Of a stretch of 64,000 nucleotides of DNA, positions 54,429 to 63,606 are shown in pieces. A program made the translations under genes and the position numbers. The first letter of the stretch is position 1. Each line of letters starts with the position of its first letter. The notes below the pieces were generated by a model. The model was not told the origin of the DNA. It did not search any database and saw only the letters and a program-made list of their open reading frames with translations. The DNA comes from Candidatus Krumholzibacteriota bacterium (GTDB lineage Bacteria > Krumholzibacteriota > Krumholzibacteriia > Krumholzibacteriales > Krumholzibacteriaceae): positions 1 through 64,000 of the forward strand of contig JAFGBF010000003.1 in NCBI GenBank assembly GCA_016933255.1. Reading direction: 5' to 3'.

Positions 54429-55523
54429 TCATCGGCCCTTCAAGTCTAACAATTTGCCGTAGGCAGCACAATATTTTTCAACCATGATACCTGTCGAGAA
54501 ATGTCTTTCTACTCTTGCCCTTGATGCTTTTCCCATCTCATGTCTGAGATCCGCGTCTCTTACGAGATTTAATATCGCCTCTGCAAGTGCTTCAGGATTT
54601 CCGGGCGGAACGAGTATGCCTGTCTCGCCGTCGACCACAAGCTCGGGTATTCCTCCCACAGAGGTCGAAACGACAGGGGTGCCTGCAGCCATCGACTCAA
54701 GGATGACTATCGGAAGTCCCTCAGAGTCAGAAGAGAGAACGGATATATCTATTTCGTCCATGATTTTGCTGATATCAGCCCTGTATCCCGTAAAGACGGT
54801 GTGGCCGGAGATCCGAAGGTCTGACGCATACTCTTCGAGGCGCGGCTGAAGCGGGCCGGAGCCAACGATAAAAAACCTTACGTTATCTGTCTTGTTGATT
54901 ATCGAAGCGGCAGCATCGAGAAAATTAAAATGGTTTTTGACTTCAGACAGCCTCCCGACTATCCCTATGGAAACAGAGTCCAGAGGTATCTCAAGAGGAG
55001 GATTTTCCCTGTCAGACTCAGAGATATCTGGAGGGAAGGGGGTCCCGTTATATATCAGTTCATCGCATTTATACAGGGCCATTAGCTCTTCGGAAACAGC
55101 TACCTTGTAATTTTTTTTGAAAACACCGCAATACCGTGCCAATGCCCTCTGCTTCAGGCTGTATTCGAATACTCCATGTATCGTTGTAAGGACGGAGGCA
55201 GCAGTGAATAATGCTCCCGCGTGGCCGTACAGTTCTCCTCCAACGTGGCAATGTAGGATGTCGGTCGATTCAGTCCTTATTATATCTGATATCTTTCCTA
55301 TCAACGAAAGATCAAACCCTTCTTTTCTTCCCGGAAAATGTACTTTTATCCCTTTATCGTTCAATTTTCCCGCAAGAAAAGTCTCCCTGTCGGCTTCCAT
55401 GCTGCAGACAGATACATCATAGGTCGTCCTGTCAAGGCAGGTCGCAAGGTCATAGACAATCTTTTCCGCCCCGCCTGTATGGAGAGAATCTATGACTTGC
55501 AGTATTTTGATCCTCTTTTTCAT
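54429..55523 (-). CDS. GT4-family glycosyltransferase
   Basis: The 364-residue enzyme begins KILQVIDSLHTGGAEKIVYD, the standard GT4 acceptor-side start. It has ILHCHVGGELYGH, VSIGIVGRLSEVKNHFNFLD and the donor-site E-x7-E run SSDSEGLPIVILESMAAGTP. It is probably cytoplasmic and retains anomeric configuration; donor and acceptor are unknown. Start 55523 has GGAG 6 nt upstream; an ATG four codons earlier (55535) is also possible. Confidence 0.93.
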   Translation of the reverse strand: MKKRIKILQVIDSLHTGGAEKIVYDLATCLDRTTYDVSVCSMEADRETFLAGKLNDKGIKVHFPGRKEGFDLSLIGKISDIIRTESTDILHCHVGGELYGHAGALFTAASVLTTIHGVFEYSLKQRALARYCGVFKKNYKVAVSEELMALYKCDELIYNGTPFPPDISESDRENPPLEIPLDSVSIGIVGRLSEVKNHFNFLDAAASIINKTDNVRFFIVGSGPLQPRLEEYASDLRISGHTVFTGYRADISKIMDEIDISVLSSDSEGLPIVILESMAAGTPVVSTSVGGIPELVVDGETGILVPPGNPEALAEAILNLVRDADLRHEMGKASRARVERHFSTGIMVEKYCAAYGKLLDLKGR

Positions 55524-55567
55524 CCGATTCTCCAACGATTCTTTCTTATAAACGCTGCCGCCGATGG

Positions 55568-56572
55568 TTATCGTATCAGCTCCTCGATCCTGGCTGCGAT
55601 CCGGTCAAAATCTTTTTGCCATTCTATTCTGAGATAACTTTTAAAAGGTCCCAGTTCATCCTTCAGTTTTCCGATGCCGCTGATAGCTTTGGTGATACCG
55701 TCGGCTATCGAACGGGGGTCATGCCGGGTATATACCGCACCTTTTGAGAAATACTCTCTAAGCGTCCCTGTATTCGAAAGGATAAGAGGTTTTAAGAGGG
55801 AGACCCCTTCATATCCGCCGCAGACGATACACCCTTCCTGTTCTGTGAGTACCATCACTATATCGACGGAATTCAGCAGAGAAAGATATTCCCTGTCGGG
55901 AAGGTATCCGGTGAGGTGAATATTATCGGGAACCGAACTCGTATCCAGCCCGGTCTTGTTGTAGCTGCCTGTCACAAAAATATTGATGCCTTCCGGAAGA
56001 AGCTTAGCAGCCTTGAACACGCTCCCGAATGGTTCGTCTTCGGCAAAGGTGCAGACGTAGAGTATGTTAATACCTTCTTCAAGTTTGACTTCTTCTTCGA
56101 TATCGAATTCCGGCATTGCATCTGGCAGGACCATGATCCTGCCCATTTTCAGCTGTTTCCGGAAGCTCTCATTTGTGACGATAGTGATATCGGAACTCCT
56201 TATGCAGAATCGCTGCAACGCCCAGAAGATCTTCGAAATGATGTTGGGGAGCCGTATATACGGCGTATGCAGGTCATTGATCAGAATATACCGAAAAAAC
56301 GGTTTAAGGATCACGGCCAGCGTGACGAGTAAGATCGACGGGTTCTGCACGAACAGGACCTTCGGGCGGGTTTTGCGGATAATCGCGATAGTCTTGCCGA
56401 TACTTTTCGCGTACCGGGATGATCTGCTTTTTGCAGAAGTGCCGAAATGATAATAAGCGCAGCCGAATTCACGGGCAAGATAGTCGCTTCTCCTGTGATA
56501 ATGCCAGCTTATCCAGATGCATTTACTGTCGATCCCTTTTTTGTCAGATGAGGGAGGCATACAATCTTTCAT
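55568..56572 (-). CDS. GT-B glycosyltransferase (GT4-like)
   Basis: The 334-residue protein shows CIWISWHYHRRSDYLAREF at the start, VLFVQNPSILLVTLAVIL, INDLHTPYIRLP, a linker NILYVCTFAEDEPFGSVFKA and a C-terminal EQEGCIVCGGYEGVSLLKP, where E-x-x-G and YEG correspond to the nucleotide-sugar pocket. It overlaps the upstream glycosyltransferase gene by 29 nt and has AAGGA before its ATG. It is divergent from its two neighbours, so it has a separate sugar specificity. Confidence 0.85.
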   Translation of the reverse strand: MKDCMPPSSDKKGIDSKCIWISWHYHRRSDYLAREFGCAYYHFGTSAKSRSSRYAKSIGKTIAIIRKTRPKVLFVQNPSILLVTLAVILKPFFRYILINDLHTPYIRLPNIISKIFWALQRFCIRSSDITIVTNESFRKQLKMGRIMVLPDAMPEFDIEEEVKLEEGINILYVCTFAEDEPFGSVFKAAKLLPEGINIFVTGSYNKTGLDTSSVPDNIHLTGYLPDREYLSLLNSVDIVMVLTEQEGCIVCGGYEGVSLLKPLILSNTGTLREYFSKGAVYTRHDPRSIADGITKAISGIGKLKDELGPFKSYLRIEWQKDFDRIAARIEELIR

Positions 56573-57617
56573 AGTCCTTGACTACCTTTGCCGCGGAAAA
56601 ATCATTCTCTACCGCAGCTTTCGCCTTTTCTGCGGCGGCCATTGCCCTGTCCATATTTTCATATATAAAGTCAATCGTTTCGGCGATCGCAGACGGATCT
56701 TTCGTCCCGACCAGATATCCGTTCTCTTTATCTCTGATAAGTTCGTTTATCCCCGGAATGTTCGTGCTGATGATAACCTTTTTCATAGCCATCGCTTCCA
56801 TGACCGATCTTGATATTCCTTCAGTCAGCGATGGAAGAACCATGATCCGCGACCTGTTAAGCAGATCGAGGCTGTCATCCCTGTGTCCAAGGAAGTGTAT
56901 CCTTTCGGTCAGAGAGAGTCTTCCGGCGAGTGATTCCAGTTCGCCCCTCATCGGGCCATCACCTATTATCTGCAGTCTGGTATCCCTGTTTTTCACTAAT
57001 CCAAGGGCCTGGATCAGATCTTCTACTCTCTTAAGTCCGACCAGCCGCCCCATATACGTGATAAGGAGCGGGTCACCTTCCCCTGGAGCCGGTATCCCTT
57101 CCAGATCCACAAAATTATTTATCACACAAAGCCTTCTGCTGCTGACCCCTTTCAGCGTCAGGGCCATTTTTTCCGACAGGGGAACGACCGCGTCGAAATG
57201 GCGAAGGAATACCCTGTCTATCTTTTCATAAAGGCCGACTTTTCGGTCGCCGGCGGCGCACCATCCATGAGGAGTGCTTACTTTTTTTACCGGAAGTCTG
57301 CCGGCGGCCAGGATGCCGTATATATCTGATTTGTAATCGTGAGAATGTATAAGATCTGCTTTTGAGCCGATTATGATCTCCCGGATCTTCCTGATATCGC
57401 GGAAGCTGAACCTCGCTGAACTGTCTAATGTGATAAATTTGATGCCGATAGCATCGAGGTGACTGGAGATCTCAGGGTTTTTTTCAGAAGAAAGAAGCAG
57501 GATCTCCGGTTCGGTCCTCGTTCTGTCGATATTCTTCAGAAAAGCCAGCAGCCACCGCTCTTTTCCGTAATTAGCCATTGGAGCAAGAATGTGTACAGCT
57601 TTAATTATATTTTCCAT
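56544..57617 (-). CDS. GT4-family glycosyltransferase
   Basis: The 357-residue enzyme starts MENIIKAVHILAPMANYGKE. It has LIHSHDYKSDIYGILAA, STPHGWCAAGDRKVGLYEKI, LLITYMGRLVGLKRVEDLIQA and the E-x7-E motif PSLTEGISRSVMEAMAMKK. This is the GT4 pattern of enzymes extending surface glycans. ATG 57617 is preferred (AGGATAAGG upstream); 57683 would add 22 residues. It is the first gene of the five-gene minus-strand cluster ending at 53000. The 300-nt region between it and the divergent beta-helix gene shows no further gene. Confidence 0.92.
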   Translation of the reverse strand: MENIIKAVHILAPMANYGKERWLLAFLKNIDRTRTEPEILLLSSEKNPEISSHLDAIGIKFITLDSSARFSFRDIRKIREIIIGSKADLIHSHDYKSDIYGILAAGRLPVKKVSTPHGWCAAGDRKVGLYEKIDRVFLRHFDAVVPLSEKMALTLKGVSSRRLCVINNFVDLEGIPAPGEGDPLLITYMGRLVGLKRVEDLIQALGLVKNRDTRLQIIGDGPMRGELESLAGRLSLTERIHFLGHRDDSLDLLNRSRIMVLPSLTEGISRSVMEAMAMKKVIISTNIPGINELIRDKENGYLVGTKDPSAIAETIDFIYENMDRAMAAAEKAKAAVENDFSAAKVVKDYERLYASLI

Positions 57618-57917
57618 CCTTATCCTGTACCCCGCGAAATCGTTATGAGAAGCCTGGAAGTAAGCTGCCACAATTCTCAGCATATTCTGTGCGAGACTTG
57701 AGATCTTTCAGATTCTATATTGTATAATATTCAGGTGGACTTTTCGCTATTTTTATTTAAGATTAAGCCATGGTACCTTTGGCCTGTTATAAAAATGGGG
57801 ATAATATCTCTTTCCGGCGGACTTTCCGACCGAATTTACTCCCGGTTGCAGGGAATGAAACTTGCTCTATGTCCTGTGGATATTCTGATTTTCGCAGAGA
57901 CTGAGGGATGGTGGATT

Positions 57918-59408
57918 ATGATAGCATCAAGGAATAAGGGAACATTTATTCTGTTGGCAGTATTAGCGTTAATGATGATTACGATTACTGATCTGGATGC
58001 CAGGATCATCCATGTAGCGGTAAATGGAGATGACATCACAGGTGACGGAAGCGAAGCAAATCCATATGGAGGAGTGCAGAGAGCAATCAGCGATACTTCA
58101 CCAGGTGATGCAATATACGTCCATGAGGGTGAGTATTTGAACGAACCCAGCCCCGGCGGGTACCCGATGTATGGTGCGCCTGGACAGTACGTATATTTAA
58201 TGGGCGCTCCGGGAGAATCCAAACCTGTATTTTCAGGGTCAGCTACAGCATCATTCGTGTCGATGACTGGCGGTGAGAATCCACCGCACCACTTTGTACT
58301 GAAGGATCTGATATATAGAAAGGCTGAACCGACTGTAGGAAGCCATTGTATAAATATCTATGGTGCCAACCAATATTCTCCTAACGTCCACAATGTCATA
58401 GTTGACGGCTGCGAGTTTTACCAGCAGGCAAGATACTCAGAGATGATAAAAATGGCAGGTGTGGATTCGTTTGTGATAAAAAATTGCATTATGAACGCCA
58501 GTAACGCATCGGTTATCGGGATGGCTGGCGTCGGCTGCCATGATGGGGAAGTGTATAATTGCCGGGTAGATTCGTGTCTGCAGAGCGGAATACAGTTCAA
58601 AGGCGGAAGCAGCGAAATAGTAATAAGGAACAACGTAGTCAATATGGCATATTTTACCGGCATAAATTGCGGTGGCGATTCGGATACAGAAGTGTTTAGA
58701 CCGCCATTGAATGAGATGGAAGAGCCCGCATATGAAGCCAGAGGGATTCACGTATATAGCAACCTGATCATAGATGTTGCGGCGCCGATCGCATTTGATA
58801 CTGCCAGAAATTGTAAGGCATATAATAATCTGATAGTCGTCACAGATAAAACACGCTCACCATCAGGGCTGGAAAGTACTTATGGGTTGTTGTGGGTCAG
58901 GCACTCCGGGCATTATGATTGCCCCTCGCCCAGCAGAGATAATCTTCTTGCTAATAACATCTTCTATTTCCGCGAGAAGGAACCATATTATCCCAATGTG
59001 TTTTGGCAGTTATCTGTCGGTGATGAAGGCGATTATTCGGATACTCACGAGTTTTATAACAATCTGTGGTATTGCTTTGAGGACTCGACCAAGTCGTGGG
59101 CCAGCTGGAACATGGACGGTCAGGTCGATTACCCGATTGTGCGGAATAACGTCTTCAGCAGGGATCCGATGATTCAGACTGACCCCGATACCGGTCTTCC
59201 CGTAGCGATAAATTCGGTTATTCTGGGTGGAAGAGGCGTCCCTGTTTCTCCTCCGGATGGATTTGAATACAGAGACTTTTTTGGCGAAGAATATTCATAT
59301 CCGCCGCCGATAGGGCCTTTTAATCTCTCTTATGAACCTGGTGCCCCTCCGACAAGTGTCAATGAGAAAGTGATTACTCCTTTGAATGTGAGCGGCAAGA
59401 AAGAATAA
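57918..59408 (+). CDS. Exported right-handed parallel beta-helix protein
   Basis: The 496-residue protein has a signal peptide (1-28), then IHVAVNGDDITGDGSEANPYGGVQRAI, the usual start of DUF1565/pectate-lyase-like beta-helices. Repeating rungs follow (VIVDGCEFYQQA, FVIKNCIMNAS, EVYNCRVDSC, EIVIRNNVVNM, HVYSNLIIDV). Many such proteins bind or cut polysaccharide. No catalytic residues are certain. Start 57918 has GGTGGA close upstream and gives a clean signal; an upstream frame to 57720 is less likely. It lies between glycosyltransferases and a deacetylase-like gene. Confidence 0.82.
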   Translation: MIASRNKGTFILLAVLALMMITITDLDARIIHVAVNGDDITGDGSEANPYGGVQRAISDTSPGDAIYVHEGEYLNEPSPGGYPMYGAPGQYVYLMGAPGESKPVFSGSATASFVSMTGGENPPHHFVLKDLIYRKAEPTVGSHCINIYGANQYSPNVHNVIVDGCEFYQQARYSEMIKMAGVDSFVIKNCIMNASNASVIGMAGVGCHDGEVYNCRVDSCLQSGIQFKGGSSEIVIRNNVVNMAYFTGINCGGDSDTEVFRPPLNEMEEPAYEARGIHVYSNLIIDVAAPIAFDTARNCKAYNNLIVVTDKTRSPSGLESTYGLLWVRHSGHYDCPSPSRDNLLANNIFYFREKEPYYPNVFWQLSVGDEGDYSDTHEFYNNLWYCFEDSTKSWASWNMDGQVDYPIVRNNVFSRDPMIQTDPDTGLPVAINSVILGGRGVPVSPPDGFEYRDFFGEEYSYPPPIGPFNLSYEPGAPPTSVNEKVITPLNVSGKKE

Positions 59409-59497
59409 GAGAAACCGGTTACAGGGGCAGAGTCAGCGGCAAATCAACGAATTTTCTCTGATCAGGATTCGCCTGGACAGTTTCCTTAGGGGGCATA

Positions 59498-61045
59498 ATG
59501 GGTTTTCGTTCCCGGAAAAGAGCTGTAGTCGTAAGTACAGCTATTCTCATAGCGGTCGCAGGCGTTACGCTGGTCTCACAGAAAATACATGAGAAACAGG
59601 CTCACATCTGGCTGCCAGGCTATATTAAGCAGGCGGCAGTCCAGTCTTTTGAACGTGATAAAATACAGCCGAAACATATACTGTTTATTTATGTCGATCA
59701 TTTTGAGCCTCGTTGCGGCCGGGTTGATAAAGAAACGGAAGCAAAAAGAGTCGATGAATGGAGTACGGCGTATCGGGAAATGGCTTCCAAACATATGGAT
59801 GCCGATGGTGTCAAACCCCAACATTCATGGTTTTATCCTTATGATGAAATAAATTTGTGCGCTTTGCAAAAGCTCGCTGATCTTTGCTACGAAGGTTTTG
59901 GAGAAATTGAATTTCATCACCATCATAGCAATGACACAGAAATCTCTTTAAGTGCAAAATACGCTGATATGCTTATCCAATATAATAAAGTAGGTGCTTT
60001 AGTCACAGCTGAAGCCGATCCGCAAAAAAGATTTGGATTCATCCACGGCAATTGGGCTCTTGATAATTCCAGAATATTGGAAGGAATCAACGCCTGCGGC
60101 GTGAACAACGAGCTCACCCTGCTTAAACGGTTCGGCTGTTATGCCGATTTTACGCTGCCGGCCTTTTCAGGCAAAGCGCAGTCCAGTAAAATAAACAGCA
60201 TATATTACGCGCACGATGATCCTGATAAACCAAAATCATACGATTCAGGAATCGATGCTCAAGTCGGAGTCAAGAATACTGAAGACCTGTTGATAATCCA
60301 GGGGCCATTATGGTTGGACTGGGGAGACATGCGCCATATTTTTTATCCAGTTTTGGAAAATGGCGAGATTGAGGCCTATCTCTATCCTGAGCCGAGGCGT
60401 ATCGACCTCTGGATAAAAGCAAATGTCCACGTAAAAGGCAGACCGGACTGGGTCTTTGTGAAAGTATTCAGCCATAGCGCCCCTGAATCCAGCAGAGCGA
60501 TCGCTACCGGGAAACCGTTTGATGACCTTCTTGGTTATTTGGAGGAGAATTATAACGATGGCGACAGTTATGTGCTTCATTATGTGACTGCGCGTGAAGC
60601 TTATAATATTGTCAGGGCCGCAGAAGACGGGAAGGAAGGGGATCCTGGTCAATATCGCGACTATGAAATTCCTCAATACGCAAACAGAATAATCAGTTCG
60701 AGTGTATTTTACAATCTGAACACTTATTCACAGACGCTGCTTGACGTTGACAATCTGCAATTCCCCCAAAACGCGGTTTTCAGTTTTCATCATCAATATT
60801 TGAAGTCTGTTACAGGTGAAGTACAGAATATACGCTTTCAATATGATAAAACCGAAAAAATGGGCAGTATTCAATGGACGGGCAGAGGGGATATAGATAT
60901 TTCTGTTCAGTTGCCTGATGCGGACTACAATTTCGGAGATGCTCGTCTATTGGATAAGGAAAAATTACGGCAGGATCTTTGGCAATACAAAATTTCTCTC
61001 AGAGGTACTGAATCTGTTCAAAAAACTGAATTTAGAGAAAATTAA
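59498..61045 (+). CDS. Membrane-anchored polysaccharide-deacetylase-like protein
   Basis: The 515-residue protein has an N-terminal membrane anchor (about 9-27). The region HILFIYVDHFEPRCG (near 60-74) and EIEFHHHHSNDTE (near 136-148) gives an Asp67 and a histidine cluster placed as in NodB/deacetylase-like glycan enzymes. FGFIHGNWALDNS follows and the rest is beta-rich. The role as a glycan deacetylase or hydrolase is inference. AGGGGG precedes ATG 59498. The gene and the next 500 nt look richer in A+T than the rest of the window and use more AAA/TTT-type codons, suggesting later acquisition. Confidence 0.6.
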   Translation: MGFRSRKRAVVVSTAILIAVAGVTLVSQKIHEKQAHIWLPGYIKQAAVQSFERDKIQPKHILFIYVDHFEPRCGRVDKETEAKRVDEWSTAYREMASKHMDADGVKPQHSWFYPYDEINLCALQKLADLCYEGFGEIEFHHHHSNDTEISLSAKYADMLIQYNKVGALVTAEADPQKRFGFIHGNWALDNSRILEGINACGVNNELTLLKRFGCYADFTLPAFSGKAQSSKINSIYYAHDDPDKPKSYDSGIDAQVGVKNTEDLLIIQGPLWLDWGDMRHIFYPVLENGEIEAYLYPEPRRIDLWIKANVHVKGRPDWVFVKVFSHSAPESSRAIATGKPFDDLLGYLEENYNDGDSYVLHYVTAREAYNIVRAAEDGKEGDPGQYRDYEIPQYANRIISSSVFYNLNTYSQTLLDVDNLQFPQNAVFSFHHQYLKSVTGEVQNIRFQYDKTEKMGSIQWTGRGDIDISVQLPDADYNFGDARLLDKEKLRQDLWQYKISLRGTESVQKTEFREN

Positions 61046-61329
61046 CGAAAATTCCGCAAGGTTTGATATTAACATTATATCAATTTTCAACCATTCAATG
61101 TACAATCTGACATCCTCCGTTCCGTGCGCATGGAAACGCCCCTATGGCTCCTCCTCCGCAATCGGAAAAAGGATCAGGAATCCATATATCATTTTCAGAG
61201 TGGCAAGTTAATTGCGGTGACTCCATGGTGGCAGCATAGTATTGGAACAATGAAAATAAATGCGCATCAATGCTCGGATCCAGGAGGTCTGACAGGAAAC
61301 AGAAGGTAACAACCGGGAACGAAAACAAC
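61046..61329. other. AT-rich stretch without a supported gene
   Basis: Between the deacetylase-like gene and the next candidate frame I see no reading frame with a ribosome site, no tRNA-like fold and no terminator. The only open frames are short and lack any known sequence. It may be a degraded gene or an untranslated leader. Confidence 0.5.
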
Positions 61330-61548
61330 ATGAAAGACTTCGACAAGAAAAATATTATCAAAACCGCTTTTAGCAAATTGCAACATAAGATCTCAGAAGA
61401 AGACTTAAAAGGATCAGGAAGTAGTCTATTCCGTGAAAATTCCGAATCTTTTCAGACTAATAAAATCGCTTCAGTTTCAACGCAGATTAGAAAATCTAAA
61501 TCATATATGGACTCAGAACCTACAAAGAGAGGGATCGAAGGGAAATAG
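61330..61548 (+). CDS. Doubtful small disordered protein (72 aa)
   Basis: An open frame begins MKDFDKKNIIKTAFSKL and is rich in S, K and E with no hydrophobic core. Only a weak ribosome site (GGGAACG) precedes it. It is 72 nt upstream of the FN3/FlgD-tail gene on the same strand. It could be a real accessory gene or chance. No family is recognised. Confidence 0.3.
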   Translation: MKDFDKKNIIKTAFSKLQHKISEEDLKGSGSSLFRENSESFQTNKIASVSTQIRKSKSYMDSEPTKRGIEGK

Positions 61549-61620
61549 CTATTGATTAAATCCGGAAAACATTTCATCTTAGGCAGAGCAAAAAAAAACG
61601 GATTTTTGAGGAGGAATAGC

Positions 61621-62532
61621 ATGACTCCTATGAGAATTAAAACAGCGGTCTTCGTATTCGTTTTAGTATTTTCCATACCTGCTGCGGCACAGCAGACTGT
61701 TGACTACATGGTAAACTGGTCCGCCAATCCCGAACCGGACATTCAAAAGTATTTGATCTACAGGTCCTCAGATCCCGAAACCGGGTTTGCAGTGATCGAC
61801 AGCGTCGACGTACCTGCTTTATCCTACATCGATTCTGCGCGTGAAGAAGGGGATGTCTTTTATTACAGAGTGGCAGCAAAGAACACGGGCGGAGCAGTGG
61901 GCCTGATGTCTGATAATGTCTCCGGCCTCACCATCCCGGATGGGGCCGATCACGCGACAGACGATCTTTGCAGGATATCGAGTTTCAGAAAGATCGAAAA
62001 CAGGGTATACAACGTCACCTGGGTCACTCAAAATCCGACTATCGGATTTTTATTGTTCGATTCTGATGACGAAGTCCTTGATCTCTCAAGCGACTGGGAT
62101 GATTCAGAATATCAGACTACGCATACAACCCGGATAAACGATTTTGAATCGGAGGGAACATATTATTTCAGAGCAGTTTCTTACGATGAGGACAAGAATA
62201 TGGTGATTTCCTCTGTAGATCTGCTTGAAGTCGTTGACGAAAACACCGTCCCTCCTTCAGCGGTTCAGGATCTGGCGATATACCCGGTTCCATACAATCC
62301 GTTGTCAGGTCAGTTGACAATCGATGGGGTGCCTGTAGGAGGCTCGGTGGCGATCTATAATGACAGCGGGCTTGAAGTCTGGAGAAAAAATAATTCCGGA
62401 TCAGGTTCGGTGTTGGATTGGGATGGTAATAACCTGCGGGGAAGCGCGGTTACAAGCGGCATCTATTATGTAGTCGCCAAATCTGAAAATGGAGAAGTAT
62501 TCAGTAGAAACCCGATAATGATAGTGCATTAG
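61621..62532 (+). CDS. Secreted FN3-type protein with FlgD-Ig-like tail
   Basis: The 303-residue protein has a signal peptide (1-24, ending PAAAQ), one or two fibronectin-III-like domains (VNWSANPEPDIQKYLIYRSS; TYYFRAVSYDEDKN) and a C-terminal FlgD-Ig/sorting-type domain (LAIYPVPYNPLSGQLTI...GIYYVVAKSENGEVFSRNPIMI). No enzyme motif is seen. GAGGAGG lies 6 nt before ATG 61621; the frame upstream to 61552 lacks one. It is followed after 17 nt by a PorV-like gene, repeating the pairing seen at 38824-41354. Confidence 0.85.
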   Translation: MTPMRIKTAVFVFVLVFSIPAAAQQTVDYMVNWSANPEPDIQKYLIYRSSDPETGFAVIDSVDVPALSYIDSAREEGDVFYYRVAAKNTGGAVGLMSDNVSGLTIPDGADHATDDLCRISSFRKIENRVYNVTWVTQNPTIGFLLFDSDDEVLDLSSDWDDSEYQTTHTTRINDFESEGTYYFRAVSYDEDKNMVISSVDLLEVVDENTVPPSAVQDLAIYPVPYNPLSGQLTIDGVPVGGSVAIYNDSGLEVWRKNNSGSGSVLDWDGNNLRGSAVTSGIYYVVAKSENGEVFSRNPIMIVH

Positions 62533-62549
62533 AAAGTGACGGCATCCAA

Positions 62550-63494
62550 ATGGAACACACATCGAATACAACCAGGCGTTTTCTGTTTGCCGCGGGGTTA
62601 CTACTTTTTTCAGCGGTTCCGTCTATGGTTCTCGCCATAGACGGTCCGGGGTGCACCGGTGCAAACTACCTGACATATACTGCTGGATCCAAATCGGTCG
62701 CGATGGGAGAGGCTGTCGCCGCTCTCCAGGGTGATCATTTTACCTGGCTCTCTTCCCCGGGAGCGCTCCATTATATGAAAGGGAGCGGGGTAGGGATATC
62801 GCATGCCGAATGGCTGGTTGATACCAGGTTCAACACCCTGTCATATTATAAAAGGACAAACGATATGTATATCTTCAGCGCAGGGGTGACATATACATAT
62901 CGTCCCGAAATACAGGGGTATGATATCTACGGGATCGAGACAAAAGGACTTCAGAGTTATAATTACGTGGCTCAGGCGGGATTCGGCATTACTCCCGTAA
63001 AATCGTTTACCGCAGGGGTGAATCTCAAATACTTCAGAGAGAAACTCGATAGTTGGGCCGAGGGAGGGGCCTGTCTTGACCTGGGAGCTCTTTTAGTCAT
63101 CGAAAGCAGAAATATCGCCCTGGGTGTTGTGATGCAGAACCTTGGTCCTGATCTCGAATCAGACAGTATGAAAGAGCCGCTTCCTTTGACGATCCGCTTC
63201 GGGGCAAGCCATAACCTGGAGATCGTCAAGGACAAGCTGAAATACGCGATGGCATTCGATATTGTAGATCCAAAATATGAGGATATTTATTTAAGCGCCG
63301 GGGTCGAACTCGAGATGTATAATATCCTTTCCATAAGGGGAGGGTATCTGAGCCAGGAATCAAAAGTCGGAAATAATATGACGATGGGATGCGGGATCCG
63401 GATTCAGGAGAACCTGTCGATCGATTATGCCTGGGCCCCCTACGGGGATCTCGATTCGATTCATAAGGTGTCGGTCTTCTGGAGTCTTGAATGA
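62550..63494 (+). CDS. PorV/PorQ-like outer-membrane protein (second copy)
   Basis: The 314-residue protein has a signal peptide (1-29) and the family start YLTYTAGSKSVAMGEAVAAL, followed by SSPGAL in place of the usual WNPA. Barrel strands run to an aromatic end (KVSVFWSLE). It differs from the copy at 38824-39762 in length of loops and lacks the WNPA motif. Related proteins are type IX secretion accessories or porins; the role here is inferred. It is cotranscribed with the FN3/FlgD-tail gene. Confidence 0.82.
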   Translation: MEHTSNTTRRFLFAAGLLLFSAVPSMVLAIDGPGCTGANYLTYTAGSKSVAMGEAVAALQGDHFTWLSSPGALHYMKGSGVGISHAEWLVDTRFNTLSYYKRTNDMYIFSAGVTYTYRPEIQGYDIYGIETKGLQSYNYVAQAGFGITPVKSFTAGVNLKYFREKLDSWAEGGACLDLGALLVIESRNIALGVVMQNLGPDLESDSMKEPLPLTIRFGASHNLEIVKDKLKYAMAFDIVDPKYEDIYLSAGVELEMYNILSIRGGYLSQESKVGNNMTMGCGIRIQENLSIDYAWAPYGDLDSIHKVSVFWSLE

Positions 63495-63534
63495 GCTTTT
63501 AGGCTGCAGGCAGAGAATGATACCTTGAGATCGA

Positions 63535-63565
63535 CAGGCGGTGTGAGGTCCCATCCTCACGCCTG
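63535..63565. terminator. Inverted repeat between converging genes (possible terminator)
   Basis: CAGGC (63535-63539) and GTGAGG (63543-63548) pair with CCTCAC and GCCTG (63555-63565): an 11-bp stem with a three-base bulge and a six-base loop. There is no T run on either side. It lies between the PorV gene and the convergent glycosyltransferase. Confidence 0.35.
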
Positions 63566-63606
63566 CCAATATGTCGTTCTGCGAATCCCATTCTGTAAAA
63601 GGCTTT

